Of a DNA stretch of 64,000 nucleotides, positions 48,912 to 59,885 are shown in pieces; within the stretch, counting starts at the first letter, position 1, and the number at the start of each line of letters is the position of its first letter. The notes beneath the pieces are model-generated. The model ran no database searches and was not told the DNA's origin. It saw nothing but the letters and a program-made list of their open reading frames with translations. Position numbers and translations under genes: made by a program. The stretch comes from Aedoeadaptatus ivorii (GTDB taxonomy: Bacteria; Bacillota; Clostridia; Tissierellales; Peptoniphilaceae), in assembly GCF_030815095.1 (NCBI RefSeq), contig NZ_JAUSWF010000004.1:99503-163502 (forward strand). Reading direction: 5' to 3'.

Positions 48912-48915
48912 ATCG

Positions 48916-48947
48916 AAAAAAGTCTGACCACTTGGTCAGACTTTTTT
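48916..48947 (+). terminator. Terminator after the GntR gene
   Basis: AAAAAAGTCTGACCA, CT, TGGTCAGACTTTTTT: a perfect 15-bp stem. Confidence 0.9.
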
Positions 48948-49380
48948 GTTAGTAAATGTTAAAGAGAATATTTTATTATCATATTTGCAATTTCTTTCCT
49001 AGTTTATTCGCCTAGATCTCATCCTACCTCAGAAAAAATCTCTATAGTGTTGATCACAGTAGTTTTATTTACGCTATCTATCTCCCTAACTATAACTATT
49101 CCCAAAATGGCTATGACAACTGCTAGATCTATAAAAGTAGGTCAATAATCAGTTCCTGGATTGACAATAACCTAGAAGTGCAGTTAAAGTGATTTTCTGT
49201 TAAAGCTCCATAACAAAACCTCCTGAATCGAGTCATAATTAAACTTCCAAAATTCAGCTTTTAATCCATATAGAAAGTCTAATTATAAATGATAATTCAC
49301 TGGGTCATCTCTTTTCTTAGAGAACTATATCTAACGGATTCTTAAAGATTCTTTTATCCACAATTGCTCTCCAGTCTTTA
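48948..49380. other. AT-rich gene-free stretch
   Basis: No ORF of note on either strand and no recognisable repeat or RNA. It lies between the regulator and the 3' end of the helicase pseudogene. Confidence 0.5.
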
Positions 49381-49998
49381 TCACAGAATTTTCAAGAGTG
49401 CATAAAGCTGTATCCAATATTTTTTTTCTTTTCCAACTCTTTGTATTCCACAGTGAGTTGCCAATGCACTATATAAATCTTTTTTCTCCATTCTCCCATG
49501 ATATTTAAGAATTTCATACATTCCTGCAGCTAATTCCTCAGGCGCAATGTATTCAATAGATCGATCGATATCTCCCGCTACTCGAAATTGGATATCCTTA
49601 TCTCTATCTAAATACAAAAAGCCGTTTTTCCTAATGATCCCATACTTTCGGCAACCACGCATTTTTAACTTATAATCATCCCATACACTACCTGTAACCC
49701 TTTTACGATCAAAATATTCGATCAACCTATATAGCAATAAGGCTTCAGAAAGCGGGGCCTCTACCTCTAAAATTGCCTGTACCATTTCCTTAAAATCATT
49801 CGACTTAAATTTTTGGATATATTTTCCAATGTTCACTGCCTGATATGGCAAGAATTTTGGAGTTCCATCACAATCTTTATCCTCCTTCTCTCTTTTATCT
49901 TTCACTAATTCATGTTGAAGATTAGATTGTTCTATTCTTTTTAAATCTAATTCTCTTCGATCTGTTTTCTTAATCGTGGAGGCGTCTGTATCCTCCAA
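49381..49998 (-). pseudogene. Helicase-nuclease fragment 6 (C-terminus)
   Basis: This 205-codon frame has a charged linker and then a predicted winged-helix-like tail (KYGIIRKNGFLYL, HGRMEKKDLYSALA). It resembles the C-terminal accessory domain that follows DUF559 in long bacterial helicases. It has no ribosome site of its own. Confidence 0.6.
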
Positions 49999-50014
49999 AA
50001 TTTTTGGATTTGTG

Positions 50015-51124
50015 CTAATTATATCGTTCTTGGTTCTTGGGATCCAATGCAGCTGCTATTATATCAGGCATCAACTCAGATGCCCCATCATTTTCATTTA
50101 GAATGAAGTTTGCTCGTTGTTTTACACGCATCAATAGTTCTGTATTTCGTCCATCCATTTCTTGTAAAATTCCGTCTTCTTCTGGCTCAATCCCTGCATC
50201 ATTCAATGCTCTTATAACACGCTCCATGGTGTTTTCGGGATTTCGATAGTACTCACTTCCACGGATTCGAATAAATCGCCAGCCCAACCGTTCCAAGATC
50301 GTCTGACGCTCCATGTCCTCACGAATCTTGTCTTCACCACTATGATAGCGTTCTCCGTCGCATTCGATTACGATCTTCTTTTCGCCGCAAACGACTACCA
50401 TATCTAAGCGATAAGCACCAACTTCCCATTGCTGTACAAGGTGATATCCCCTAATTGCAAGATATTTTGCCACAGCGGATTCAAATGGAGATTCTGCCTT
50501 TTCTTCTATTTTTGCATTCAACATAGGAGAGGCTTCAGGATCCAAAGAGAAATCAATCAGCATTTTACGTATATCGCCCGATTTTAAATCGTTTACTGAA
50601 TCTAATGAATTCACTACCCACAATTGATCCTTTGCACGGCTCGCTGCAACGTTATAACGTTTTCTATAGGCATCTTCACTACCGAAACCTTGTTTTGCTA
50701 AAGGCCCTTCGCCATTTGCACAATCCACAATACTCAAAAACACAACATCTCGTTCATCTCCTTGAAAATGAGATGCATTACCGCACAAAATTTTGTGTTC
50801 ACTACAATCTTTAGAGTCAATTTGCTTAAAAATCTCTTCTTGTAATTCTTTTACTTGATCATCGCCCAACAGAGAAATTATGCCAAAAGATTTTCCCTGA
50901 TATTCAGGCTGTTCTATGCATGCTTTTAGCAAAGCAACTATAGCTTTTGCTTCATTAGGATTAGTTTTTTCAATACGTTCTCCATTTTCCACACGATAAT
51001 TTATAACAGCAGGCTGAAGAACACTATTACTTCCATCTCTCAAGGGTTTGATTTTGAAATCATATGAAAGCTGATTTGAAAAATTGATGATTTCAGGAAC
51101 ACAACGAAAATGTTCACGCAACAT
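50015..51124 (-). pseudogene. Helicase-nuclease fragment 5 (motifs IV-VI and DUF559 nuclease)
   Basis: It begins MLREHFRCVPEIINFSNQL (motif IV) and contains motifs V and VI. A PD-(D/E)xK-type DUF559 domain follows, with LDMVVVCGEKKIVIECDGER. It ends at a 7-bp tandem duplication; with one copy removed, DPKNDIISTNPKILEDTD continues into fragment 6. Domains within this piece are intact. Confidence 0.7.
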
Positions 51125-51837
51125 AAGAGGTTGAAAGGAGGTTGAAAGGTTGTAGCAGCAATATCATAAATAGATGTCTTCGCATCATATAGGTGAGCAT
51201 TGGGAATTTTATTGGCTATATATATTTCCTTTAAAACATTCATTTGATCAATTGGAACTCCAACAGCCATAGGACTAACTTGTTTATCATCACCAACAAT
51301 GACTAATTTTTTCCCCATATATAAAATAGCTAGAGATGATATATCTGATTGGCTAGCTTCATCGATGATAATGATATCAAATTTATTAGTACTAGGATAC
51401 AAACTTTCCAATGCTTTTCCTATAGGCATTATCCATGCAGGCACTGCTTCTTGACACTTAGTCATTAATTCACGAGCCCTCGCACGATACATGGGAGCTT
51501 TTTTCCCAGTTCCTTTTCCGATTTTTTTGACGGTAAGTTTCCAACCCTGCAATGCCTGCTTCATGGTAATATCATGCTCCGTTTTACGCAGCAAGTGGTA
51601 CCAGGCCGACTTCTCTGCAAATTTTGCAGTAACTTCACGGTATTCTTTACTTAAAGCTAAGCTTCGTTTTTGCAAATCTGAAAAGGGTACTTTTATAATT
51701 TCTTCAATTATTCCATAGTACTGTTTCCACTTCCAAGCGTCTTTTATATTCCCAGGAGGCGTCTCTTGCCCATGAATACCTTCTCGATTTCGGATTGCAT
51801 CTGCCCATTGCGACGCAATTGAATAGATCTTATCCAA
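51040..51837 (-). pseudogene. Helicase-nuclease fragment 4 (motifs II and III)
   Basis: It carries KFDIIIIDEASQSDISSLAI and VIVGDDKQVSPMAVG, the Walker B and motif III regions of Upf1/Dna2-like SF1 helicases. It leaves frame at an 11-bp tandem duplication (CCTTTCAACCT twice). Removing one copy gives TTFQPLMLREHF, continuing into fragment 5. Confidence 0.7.
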
Positions 51838-54101
51838 GTATTCCTTCCGCTTTTCATTGATACTGATTTTAGCATATGTTTTTTTAAGGCTGAATATCCA
51901 TTTTGATATGCTCGAACATCATATGCTTCTGTAGCAGATAATAACAACTTGCATTCATCCGAATACATGCGTCTGCCTGTCTGAAGAATAGTCTGATTTT
52001 TATGCAAGGCTGCCTTAATATCTGATATAGACTTTATAAGTTCAAAAACATCACAAAGCCTTGGGATTGAATGCTCAACTGCCTCCAAGATCTTCTCAGC
52101 CGACGCAATTTCAGAATCAAGAGGATTACTCTGAAAAACCACATCACAGGGCAGCTTTACTTTTTCCATACGTTTTGTCAGAACTCCGAATTCATTATCA
52201 AACCATTTTAAATAACGCTGTATTAAAGGAATATAGTTTGCAGCAATTCGTTCTGGAGTTTCTCTATCAAGGTCGTGAAATAGCGGCTCTCCATGTTTAG
52301 CGATCAAATCATTCCAATAAGAAGCGCACTCCTCACGCATCGACTTTATCTCCAGAATACTTAAAATTAGATCGCAATCTTCCGCATTCTGCGGCATCTG
52401 ACCATTAATCGTAGCACCTTTTAAGGCAATGTCAAGTTGCTTGTTCAACAAGACAGCTAGCTTGCCTATTTTTCCTCCTTGACTATACCTAGTCTGCAAT
52501 TTTTGCATAGCACTATAAAACTCTGGATCAGTATTTAGAATAACAATATCTTTTCCAAATTTCTTAGTTACTAACTTCTCTGCATAGTCACAGGTTATCT
52601 CAACTTGTTCTATCAAACGATTCCAAAGTTCTCGGTAAGTATCACCCTTTCTGCCATCAATAGCACAATGTTGCATCCATGGTTGAATCTTTGGAAATGT
52701 AGCAACATATTCCTTTAACTCTTCAACTGCATACACAGATGGATTTTCCAACGCAAATTGACCATTCACGCCTCTTATCAAAATTTTGTTCTCAGTTTCC
52801 AAACTGTGAATCTCCCAGTTGTTATTCTCAGAAATAGTTTTTAAGCGCCCTTTTGCATCAGCTAGTGCATTACACTTACGTTCAAATTCTTCAGGATTCA
52901 TTAAAGTTAACGGATCCGGAATTTCATGTGCGAACTCTGTTTCGTCGTAAAAACTAATGATAATATTACTTTTATAAAGCTCTGTTAATTCTTTAAAGCT
53001 AAGAGGCAACGGTTCATAGAGTTGTACAGATCCAGGAATATAAGAGAGGCTTTCGCTATTATCTTGTACAAAATCAGCCATCGCAGAAGGGGAAATCTCT
53101 TCGCCATTGTAAACAATACAGTTGCACTCCTGATGAATAACAGCAAACAACTTTTTGCGGATGGTAGCAAGCTGACTAATAATTTCTTTTCGTTCCTGTT
53201 CTAAAATATCTCTTTCCTTTTCAACTTCGAAGGATGTAGTTTGTGACATATAACTTGTAATGCCATCTATCGATTTCTCCATATCAACATTTGAATCATC
53301 CAGTAAGGAAACGCATAAACTTTGCAATCCATCTGCCACTTTCTCCTTTAACACAGTTAAGGCTTTCTGCGTCTGACTCGTAACAAGCACGCTTTTCCCT
53401 TGCGCCAAAAAATGACCCATCAAATTTGCAATAGTATGAGTTTTCTCCGTTCCAGGAGGGCCTTGCACCAAAACTGCATTATACCTTTCAACACGTCGGG
53501 CAATTTCTAATTGCTCCCTATTAGCTTCTTTTGACAATAAAATATCTACACTTTCTCCACCAACAGCAGCTAATTGTTCTTCAATGGTTAATGCCTCGAT
53601 ATCGTCAGGAATTTCAATTTTCCCGCCTTCTACAATATCTCTTATAGGAGCAGGAATTTCACCAGTTTTCTCTACATGCTTTAGAATTTGATCGATAGCT
53701 TTCAACGATCCATCTAAACGTTTGCGCAGAATGTAGCAAGGATTACGATAAAGCAAGATTCGCTCTTTTTGCTGCCAATCTTTTATATCTCCATCATCTG
53801 AATAGTGACTTTCAGATGAAAGTTGATGAATGAATGTTTTAAAAAATATAGGCAAATCATTTCGATCTAAGGGATGGTAGTCGTTTAGATGAAGGTCTTC
53901 ACGCAGATGGTTAATCGATGCTAAATTGATACCTTCCATATCTTGAAACATTGCTGTATATAATTCCGTTTCAACATCAGTATCTTCTATGTAGATTGTA
54001 TTCTCAAAGGCATCATGACGAATTTTAACACGTCGCGTTAAAATTGGATGATTTAAGTCTGGGAGTCTCCTATCTCGCAAAAAACCATCTGCTACTACCA
54101 A
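51744..54101 (-). pseudogene. Helicase-nuclease fragment 3 (helicase motif I region)
   Basis: This is the largest intact piece, 785 codons. It holds the P-loop VLVQGPPGTEKTHTIANL, where the usual GKT glycine position is Glu (consensus GPPGTGKT), so ATP binding would be impaired. A long coiled-coil-like insertion follows. The true frame leaves it at an A7 run near 51885 (YSALKK); the last about 45 codons are out-of-frame tail. Confidence 0.7.
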
Positions 54102-54124
54102 TTCATATATTTCAGAATCTCGTT

Positions 54125-54316
54125 CTAGATCAATATATTTTTATATAATTCTGTAAAAATTTTTCTCGTCCGAGTCAATACTTTTTGATGTTCAGCCCAG
54201 ATATTACGTTTTTCTATCCATTCTTCGTAGATATTTATTCGCTCTTTGTCATCAGAAAAGAATTCCTTATAAGTTTTTTTTCTTCCTATCGATGCGCGGT
54301 ACATGCTTCTCTTCAT
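54125..54316 (-). pseudogene. Helicase-nuclease fragment 2
   Basis: This is the short frame carrying KTYKEFFSDDKERINIYEEW and ending TELYKNILI. Adding one A to the A5 run near 54143 continues it as YKKYIDLERDSEIYELVVAD into fragment 3. Confidence 0.6.
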
Positions 54317-54758
54317 CGGAGGATAAACCTTCTAGATCTAAAGGACGGGAAATAAATTCTTTTGTTTTAACTTCCTTTCGATAATCATTCCATCCTTGTT
54401 CTAACCATTCCTTAAGTTTAATCCCAGGTTCCGGACAAATTTGAAATTCGGGTTTATGAACAGAAAATAAAATATTATTATTTCCTCCCTCTTCACCCTC
54501 ATCCACGCGATCTCGATAGTAAATCTTAATATTCTCGGGATCATCGGGAAAAGAATTTATCGGACGCCACCATTTATACTGCGATACATTCAACACTAAA
54601 TTCTGCTTTAACTTATTCAATTCTTCAATAAATTTAAAAAGCGAAAGCACTTTCTCCTGTTGAGTGGATCCTCCTCCAGCTTCTTTATTCATAATTTTGT
54701 CTATAAACACTACACTCCCTTTACCTACACGCTTAAACACATAAAACAGTTCTTCCAT
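54267..54758 (-). pseudogene. Helicase-nuclease fragment 1 (N-terminus)
   Basis: These are 163 codons from ATG 54758. The segment EKVLSLFKFIEELNKLKQ begins the large protein. It ends in RIDRKKKNL at a run of eight A; with one A fewer the frame continues as KTYKEFFSDDKERIN in fragment 2. Confidence 0.65.
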
Positions 54759-55440
54759 GAGGTCGATGACATATTAGATATATAAATCTAACTCAAAGAA
54801 ATCTATCGACATATTCTCACTAAGTTCTGTCTTTTTCGTGATAAATCTATTCTCCCAATTGTTAAAATTTCCACACTCAACATCACTCAGGAACTAAATA
54901 TTTTATTAATTTGATTTTCAATTTCCTCTCCTTTCACAGTAAAATATTTTTTACATATATTATTATACTACGAAGCTTTTGTACATCAATGAAGTAACTT
55001 CATTTTTATAGTTTTGATTTAATAATATATTAATATAACTTTGTACCAATAAATATAACTTTTTTTATGAATGCAGTGATTCCCTAGTTTAAAAATATTT
55101 GATTTGATCATTTCTCATCTAATTTTCATTAACAGATAAAGGAACATTTTCTGTATAAAATGTCTAAAACATAATTCTCTTTATAACATAACAACTTTCT
55201 GCTTCACCACCCAAGATCCTAAGATTTACCTCGTTTAAAACCTTTGTCTCGCCGATCGAGGTAATTATATATTCATCCTCCAAACGACTATGAAAAAAAT
55301 CTATGATCCAGAGCGGGGATGAAATGTTCAAAAGTAGCGGTCGTAGTGATTTTCTATCGATATGCTATACAGCAGTTTATCTACGGAAATCTCGAAAACA
55401 CAACTCTAGATGCAACCCAAGTTTTGTTTCCACATATAAA
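54759..55440. other. Very AT-rich gene-free stretch
   Basis: About 680 bp with no convincing ORF, RNA or repeat, between the helicase pseudogene and guaA. It contains long A/T tracts and marks the right edge of the acquired island. Confidence 0.55.
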
Positions 55441-55473
55441 AATTCCTCTGCATCTTCATAGCACAGAGGAATT
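55441..55473 (-). terminator. Terminator of guaA
   Basis: Minus strand: AATTCCTCTG, 13-nt loop, CAGAGGAATT, then TTTATA. Confidence 0.8.
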
Positions 55474-55513
55474 GAAAAAACCGGATTTCTTATATTGTTA
55501 CAGAACTCTCCCC

Positions 55514-57046
55514 TTACTCCCACTCAATGGTTGCCGGGGGCTTGCTGGTAATGTCGTAGACGATGCGGTTGATGTGTTCCACTTCGTTTACAATGCGCAC
55601 GCTGATGGCGTCTAAGACGTCGTGGGGGATGCGCGCCCAATCGGCGGTCATAAAGTCGGTAGTGGTGACGGCGCGCAGGGCGAGGGTGTAGTCGTAGGTG
55701 CGGAAGTCGCCCATAACGCCGACGGTGCGGTTGTCGGTGAGGACGGCAAAGTACTGGTTGATGTCGCGATCGAGGCCGGCTTTGGCGATTTCGTCGCGGA
55801 AGACGTAGTCGGCTTCGCGCAGGATGTCGAGTTTTTCTTCGGTGATCTCTCCCATTACGCGGATGCCGAGTCCCGGCCCGGGGAAGGGTTGTCGCCACAC
55901 GAGTTTGGGATCGAGGCCCAAGGTCTCGCCGAGTTTTCGCACTTCGTCTTTGAAGAGATCTCTGAGGGGTTCGATAAGGTCCTTAAAGTCGACGACGGCG
56001 GGAAGGCCCCCTACATTGTGGTGGCTTTTGATGACGGCGGCATCGCCCGCGCCGCTTTCGATGACGTCGGGATAGATGGTGCCTTGGGCGAGGAAGTCGA
56101 CGGCGCCGATTTTTCGGCCTTCTTCTTCGAAGACGCGGATAAATTCTTCGCCGATAATTTTTCGCTTCTGCTCGGGGTCGGTGACGCCCTTGAGTTTTTC
56201 GAGGAAGCGGTCTTTGGCGTTTACGTGGATAAAGTGCATATCGCTGTCGGCGAAGGCGGCTTCTACTTCTTTGCCTTCGTCTTTGCGCATAAGGCCATGG
56301 TCGACGAAGATACAGGTGAGTTGATCGCCGATGGCATCGGCGAGGAGTTTGGCGCAGACGGAGGAGTCGACGCCACCGGATAGGGCGAGGACGACTTTTT
56401 TCTTGCCGACTTTTTTGCGAATGCTCTCTTTGGCATACGTAGCGTAATCTTCCATATTCCAGTCGCCTTCTGCGCCGCACACTTTTTTCAAAAAGTTATC
56501 GATAATCTGATATCCGTTTTCGGTGTGGTTCACCTCGGCGTGGAATTGGATGGCGTATATGTTTTTCTCTGCATTTTCCATGGCGGCCACGGGGCAGGAA
56601 TCGGTGGTCGCCACGGTACGAAAGCCCTTGGGCAGCTCTTGTACGTAGTCGATGTGGCTCATCCAGGTGGTTTGTTCGACTTCGAGCCCTTCGAAGAGTT
56701 TGCTGGAAGGATCCACCATGGTCTTGGTCTTTCCGAATTCCCGCTTGTCGGATTTGGTGACGATGCCGCCGAGGGTTTTGGCGATCAGCTGCATGCCGTA
56801 GCAGATGCCGAGGATGGGGATGCCCAGTTCGAAGATTTCGCGGTCGATGCCGGGGCTGGTCTCGTCGTATACGCTGTTGGGGCCGCCGGTAAAGATGAGT
56901 CCGACGGGTTTTTCCTTTTTGATCGCATCCCACACTTTGCGATAGCTGACCACTTCGGCGTAGACGTTTTGTTCCCGTACGCGCCGGGTGATGAGTTGAT
57001 TGTATTGGCCGCCGAAGTCGACGACCAGAATCTTTTGTCTGTCCAT
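55514..57046 (-). CDS. guaA: GMP synthase (glutamine-hydrolysing)
   Basis: This 510-residue enzyme converts XMP to GMP. The N-terminal class I glutamine amidotransferase has the nucleophile in GICYGMQ and the His/Glu pair in QFHAEVNHTE. The ATP-pyrophosphatase has the PP-loop ALSGGVDSSV. The C-terminal dimerisation domain ends KPPATIEWE. The ATG at 57046 is fixed by TAGGAGGTTC. An extended -10 (TGGTATAAT) lies upstream at 57071-57079. Confidence 0.97.
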   Translation of the reverse strand: MDRQKILVVDFGGQYNQLITRRVREQNVYAEVVSYRKVWDAIKKEKPVGLIFTGGPNSVYDETSPGIDREIFELGIPILGICYGMQLIAKTLGGIVTKSDKREFGKTKTMVDPSSKLFEGLEVEQTTWMSHIDYVQELPKGFRTVATTDSCPVAAMENAEKNIYAIQFHAEVNHTENGYQIIDNFLKKVCGAEGDWNMEDYATYAKESIRKKVGKKKVVLALSGGVDSSVCAKLLADAIGDQLTCIFVDHGLMRKDEGKEVEAAFADSDMHFIHVNAKDRFLEKLKGVTDPEQKRKIIGEEFIRVFEEEGRKIGAVDFLAQGTIYPDVIESGAGDAAVIKSHHNVGGLPAVVDFKDLIEPLRDLFKDEVRKLGETLGLDPKLVWRQPFPGPGLGIRVMGEITEEKLDILREADYVFRDEIAKAGLDRDINQYFAVLTDNRTVGVMGDFRTYDYTLALRAVTTTDFMTADWARIPHDVLDAISVRIVNEVEHINRIVYDITSKPPATIEWE

Positions 57047-57070
57047 GGATGAACCTCCTATTCGTCTCTC

Positions 57071-57079
57071 ATTATACCA
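57071..57079 (-). promoter_or_regulatory. Likely -10 element of guaA
   Basis: Minus strand TGGTATAAT, an extended -10. No convincing -35. Confidence 0.5.
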
Positions 57080-57145
57080 TAGCCCGCCCGGGGTTCCGTT
57101 TCGTTTCCCGATTGGAATTTTCGTTCTCTTTGCCTTTTCCTTGTG

Positions 57146-57165
57146 ATATACTATGTTTAGTATAT
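57146..57165. promoter_or_regulatory. Inverted repeat, candidate operator of the XRE-cupin regulator
   Basis: ATATACTA, TGTT, TAGTATAT: perfect 8-bp arms, 29 bp before the regulator start. It contains a TATACT/TATGTT -10-like sequence, so binding would block its own promoter. Confidence 0.55.
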
Positions 57166-57193
57166 TGTAAGTATTTTTCGAAAGGGGTGCGGC

Positions 57194-57748
57194 GTGTCTG
57201 GTAAATTTTCCGGCCATAAGATTCGCGTCATGCGCAAAGAATTGGGCATGAGCATTAAAGATTTGGCAGAGGCATCGAATCTTTCGACGGGTTTGATCAG
57301 CCAGATCGAGAGGGATCTGGTCTCCCCTTCGGTGAATGCGATGTTGCGGATTGTCGATGCCTTACACACGACGATGGGCGAGTTTTTTGAGGACATTCCG
57401 CCCCGCAAAAAGCCGCTGATCTTTCGCTGCGGTTCGCACAAGATGATCGATTATGCCGAGGTGCAGCGCAGGATCCGCATTCTCACGCCGGAAAATGAGC
57501 ATTTTCAGTTGATCGAAATGCGCTTTGATCCCACCGAAGCCCCCAAGAGTCTGATTCCCAAAAGCCACGACGGCGAGGAATTCGGCTTTATCCTCGCGGG
57601 CAGCCTCGAGGTGGTCGTCAACGAAGTCTCCTACCATGTCTCCGCCGGCGACAGCATTTCCTTTGAGGCAAGCTGGCCACATGTGTATATCAACAATGCC
57701 GACGAGCCGTGTCTGTCGATTTGGCTCTATACGCCGCCGGTCTATTGA
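57194..57748 (+). CDS. XRE-family regulator with C-terminal cupin domain
   Basis: This 184-residue protein has an N-terminal Cro/C1 helix-turn-helix (IRVMRKELGMSIKDLAEASN, then LSTGLISQIERDLVSPS) and a C-terminal cupin (residues about 105-184; SHDGEEFGFILAGSLEV, ASWPHVYINN). This is the layout of PuuR-like regulators that sense a small metabolite in the cupin. It starts at GTG 57194 after AAGGGGTG. It diverges from guaA, and its target beyond itself is unknown. Confidence 0.88.
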   Translation: MSGKFSGHKIRVMRKELGMSIKDLAEASNLSTGLISQIERDLVSPSVNAMLRIVDALHTTMGEFFEDIPPRKKPLIFRCGSHKMIDYAEVQRRIRILTPENEHFQLIEMRFDPTEAPKSLIPKSHDGEEFGFILAGSLEVVVNEVSYHVSAGDSISFEASWPHVYINNADEPCLSIWLYTPPVY

Positions 57749-57778
57749 GCGAAAAAGCAGGGGTTTGCCCCTGTTTTT

Positions 57779-58269
57779 TTATGGCCATTTTTTGAAAAAG
57801 TCCTCGTAATAGGAGAGTTTGGTCATGTGATTTTCTTCGGACCAGCTCCGCAGTTCGTCGCGCGTCAAGAAGACGAAGTCTTCTACTTCTTCGGGATCGG
57901 GCCGTATGTCTTCTTCTTTAACGTCTTTTTCGATGCGATAGATATAGTAATGGGCGGGAAATTCGGTGATGATGCGCTCCAAATCCAGCTCTTCTTTTGT
58001 AAGGCGAATGCCCATTTCCTCTTCCATTTCGCGAATCATGGCGTCCTCGGGGCTCTCGCCGGCGATGACGCTTCCGATGGCGGTACAGGACCAGAAGCCG
58101 GGGTAGTTTCTCTTACAGCGCGCCCGCTTCTGGAGGATGTATTTGCCGTCGGGGGTGCGAATCCATCCTTCCACCACCCGATGGTAACTCCCGCCGGGGA
58201 TGCGCTTGCCGCGGATGGCGGTCTCGCCGGTGGGCCGGTTGTCTTTGTCGAACAGGTCCCAGATTTCGA

Positions 58270-58273
<4 letters not shown>
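57779..58273 (-). CDS. NUDIX hydrolase
   Basis: This 164-residue protein has a complete Nudix box (G-x5-E-x7-REUxEExGU) read as GSVIAGESPED, then AMIREMEEEMGI. The N-terminus IEIWDLFDKDNRPTGETAIR resembles isopentenyl-diphosphate isomerase/YfcD-like Nudix proteins. The substrate is uncertain (nucleoside diphosphate derivative or similar). Its ATG overlaps the pyrG stop codon by 4 bp, so it is translated together with CTP synthase. Confidence 0.88.
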
Positions 58274-59877
<1,604 letters not shown>

Positions 59878-59885
59878 AATGCCTC

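Larger units (their letters stand above)
49381..54758 (-). pseudogene. Very large SF1 helicase-DUF559 nuclease gene, broken by several frameshifts
   Basis: Six consecutive frames join into one protein of about 1,790 residues. Joins: extra A in an A8 run near 54287; missing A in an A5 run near 54143; missing A in an A7 run near 51885; an 11-bp tandem duplication near 51125-51146; a 7-bp tandem duplication near 50023-50036. The restored order is an N-terminal region, an SF1 helicase and a DUF559/Vsr-like nuclease (ECDGERYH, then RLGWRFIRIRGSEYYRNP). Helicase motifs are a mutated P-loop GPPGTEKT, the DEAS box IIIDEASQSD, GDDKQVSP, HFQGDERDVVFLSIV and NVAASRAKDQLWVV. A C-terminal helical region follows. 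Such helicase-nuclease proteins are common in defence islands. It is AT-rich and was probably acquired, then lost. Confidence 0.85.

Noticed and set aside
8804..54758. All frameshifts being sequencing errors
   Set aside because: Several breaks are at A/T runs and could be errors. However, the 7-bp and 11-bp tandem duplications, the P-loop change and the second corA break are not homopolymer errors, and the housekeeping genes nearby are intact.
55319..55615. 98-codon plus-strand ORF at the guaA 3' end
   Set aside because: Half of it is antisense to guaA, it crosses the guaA terminator, and it has no family signature.
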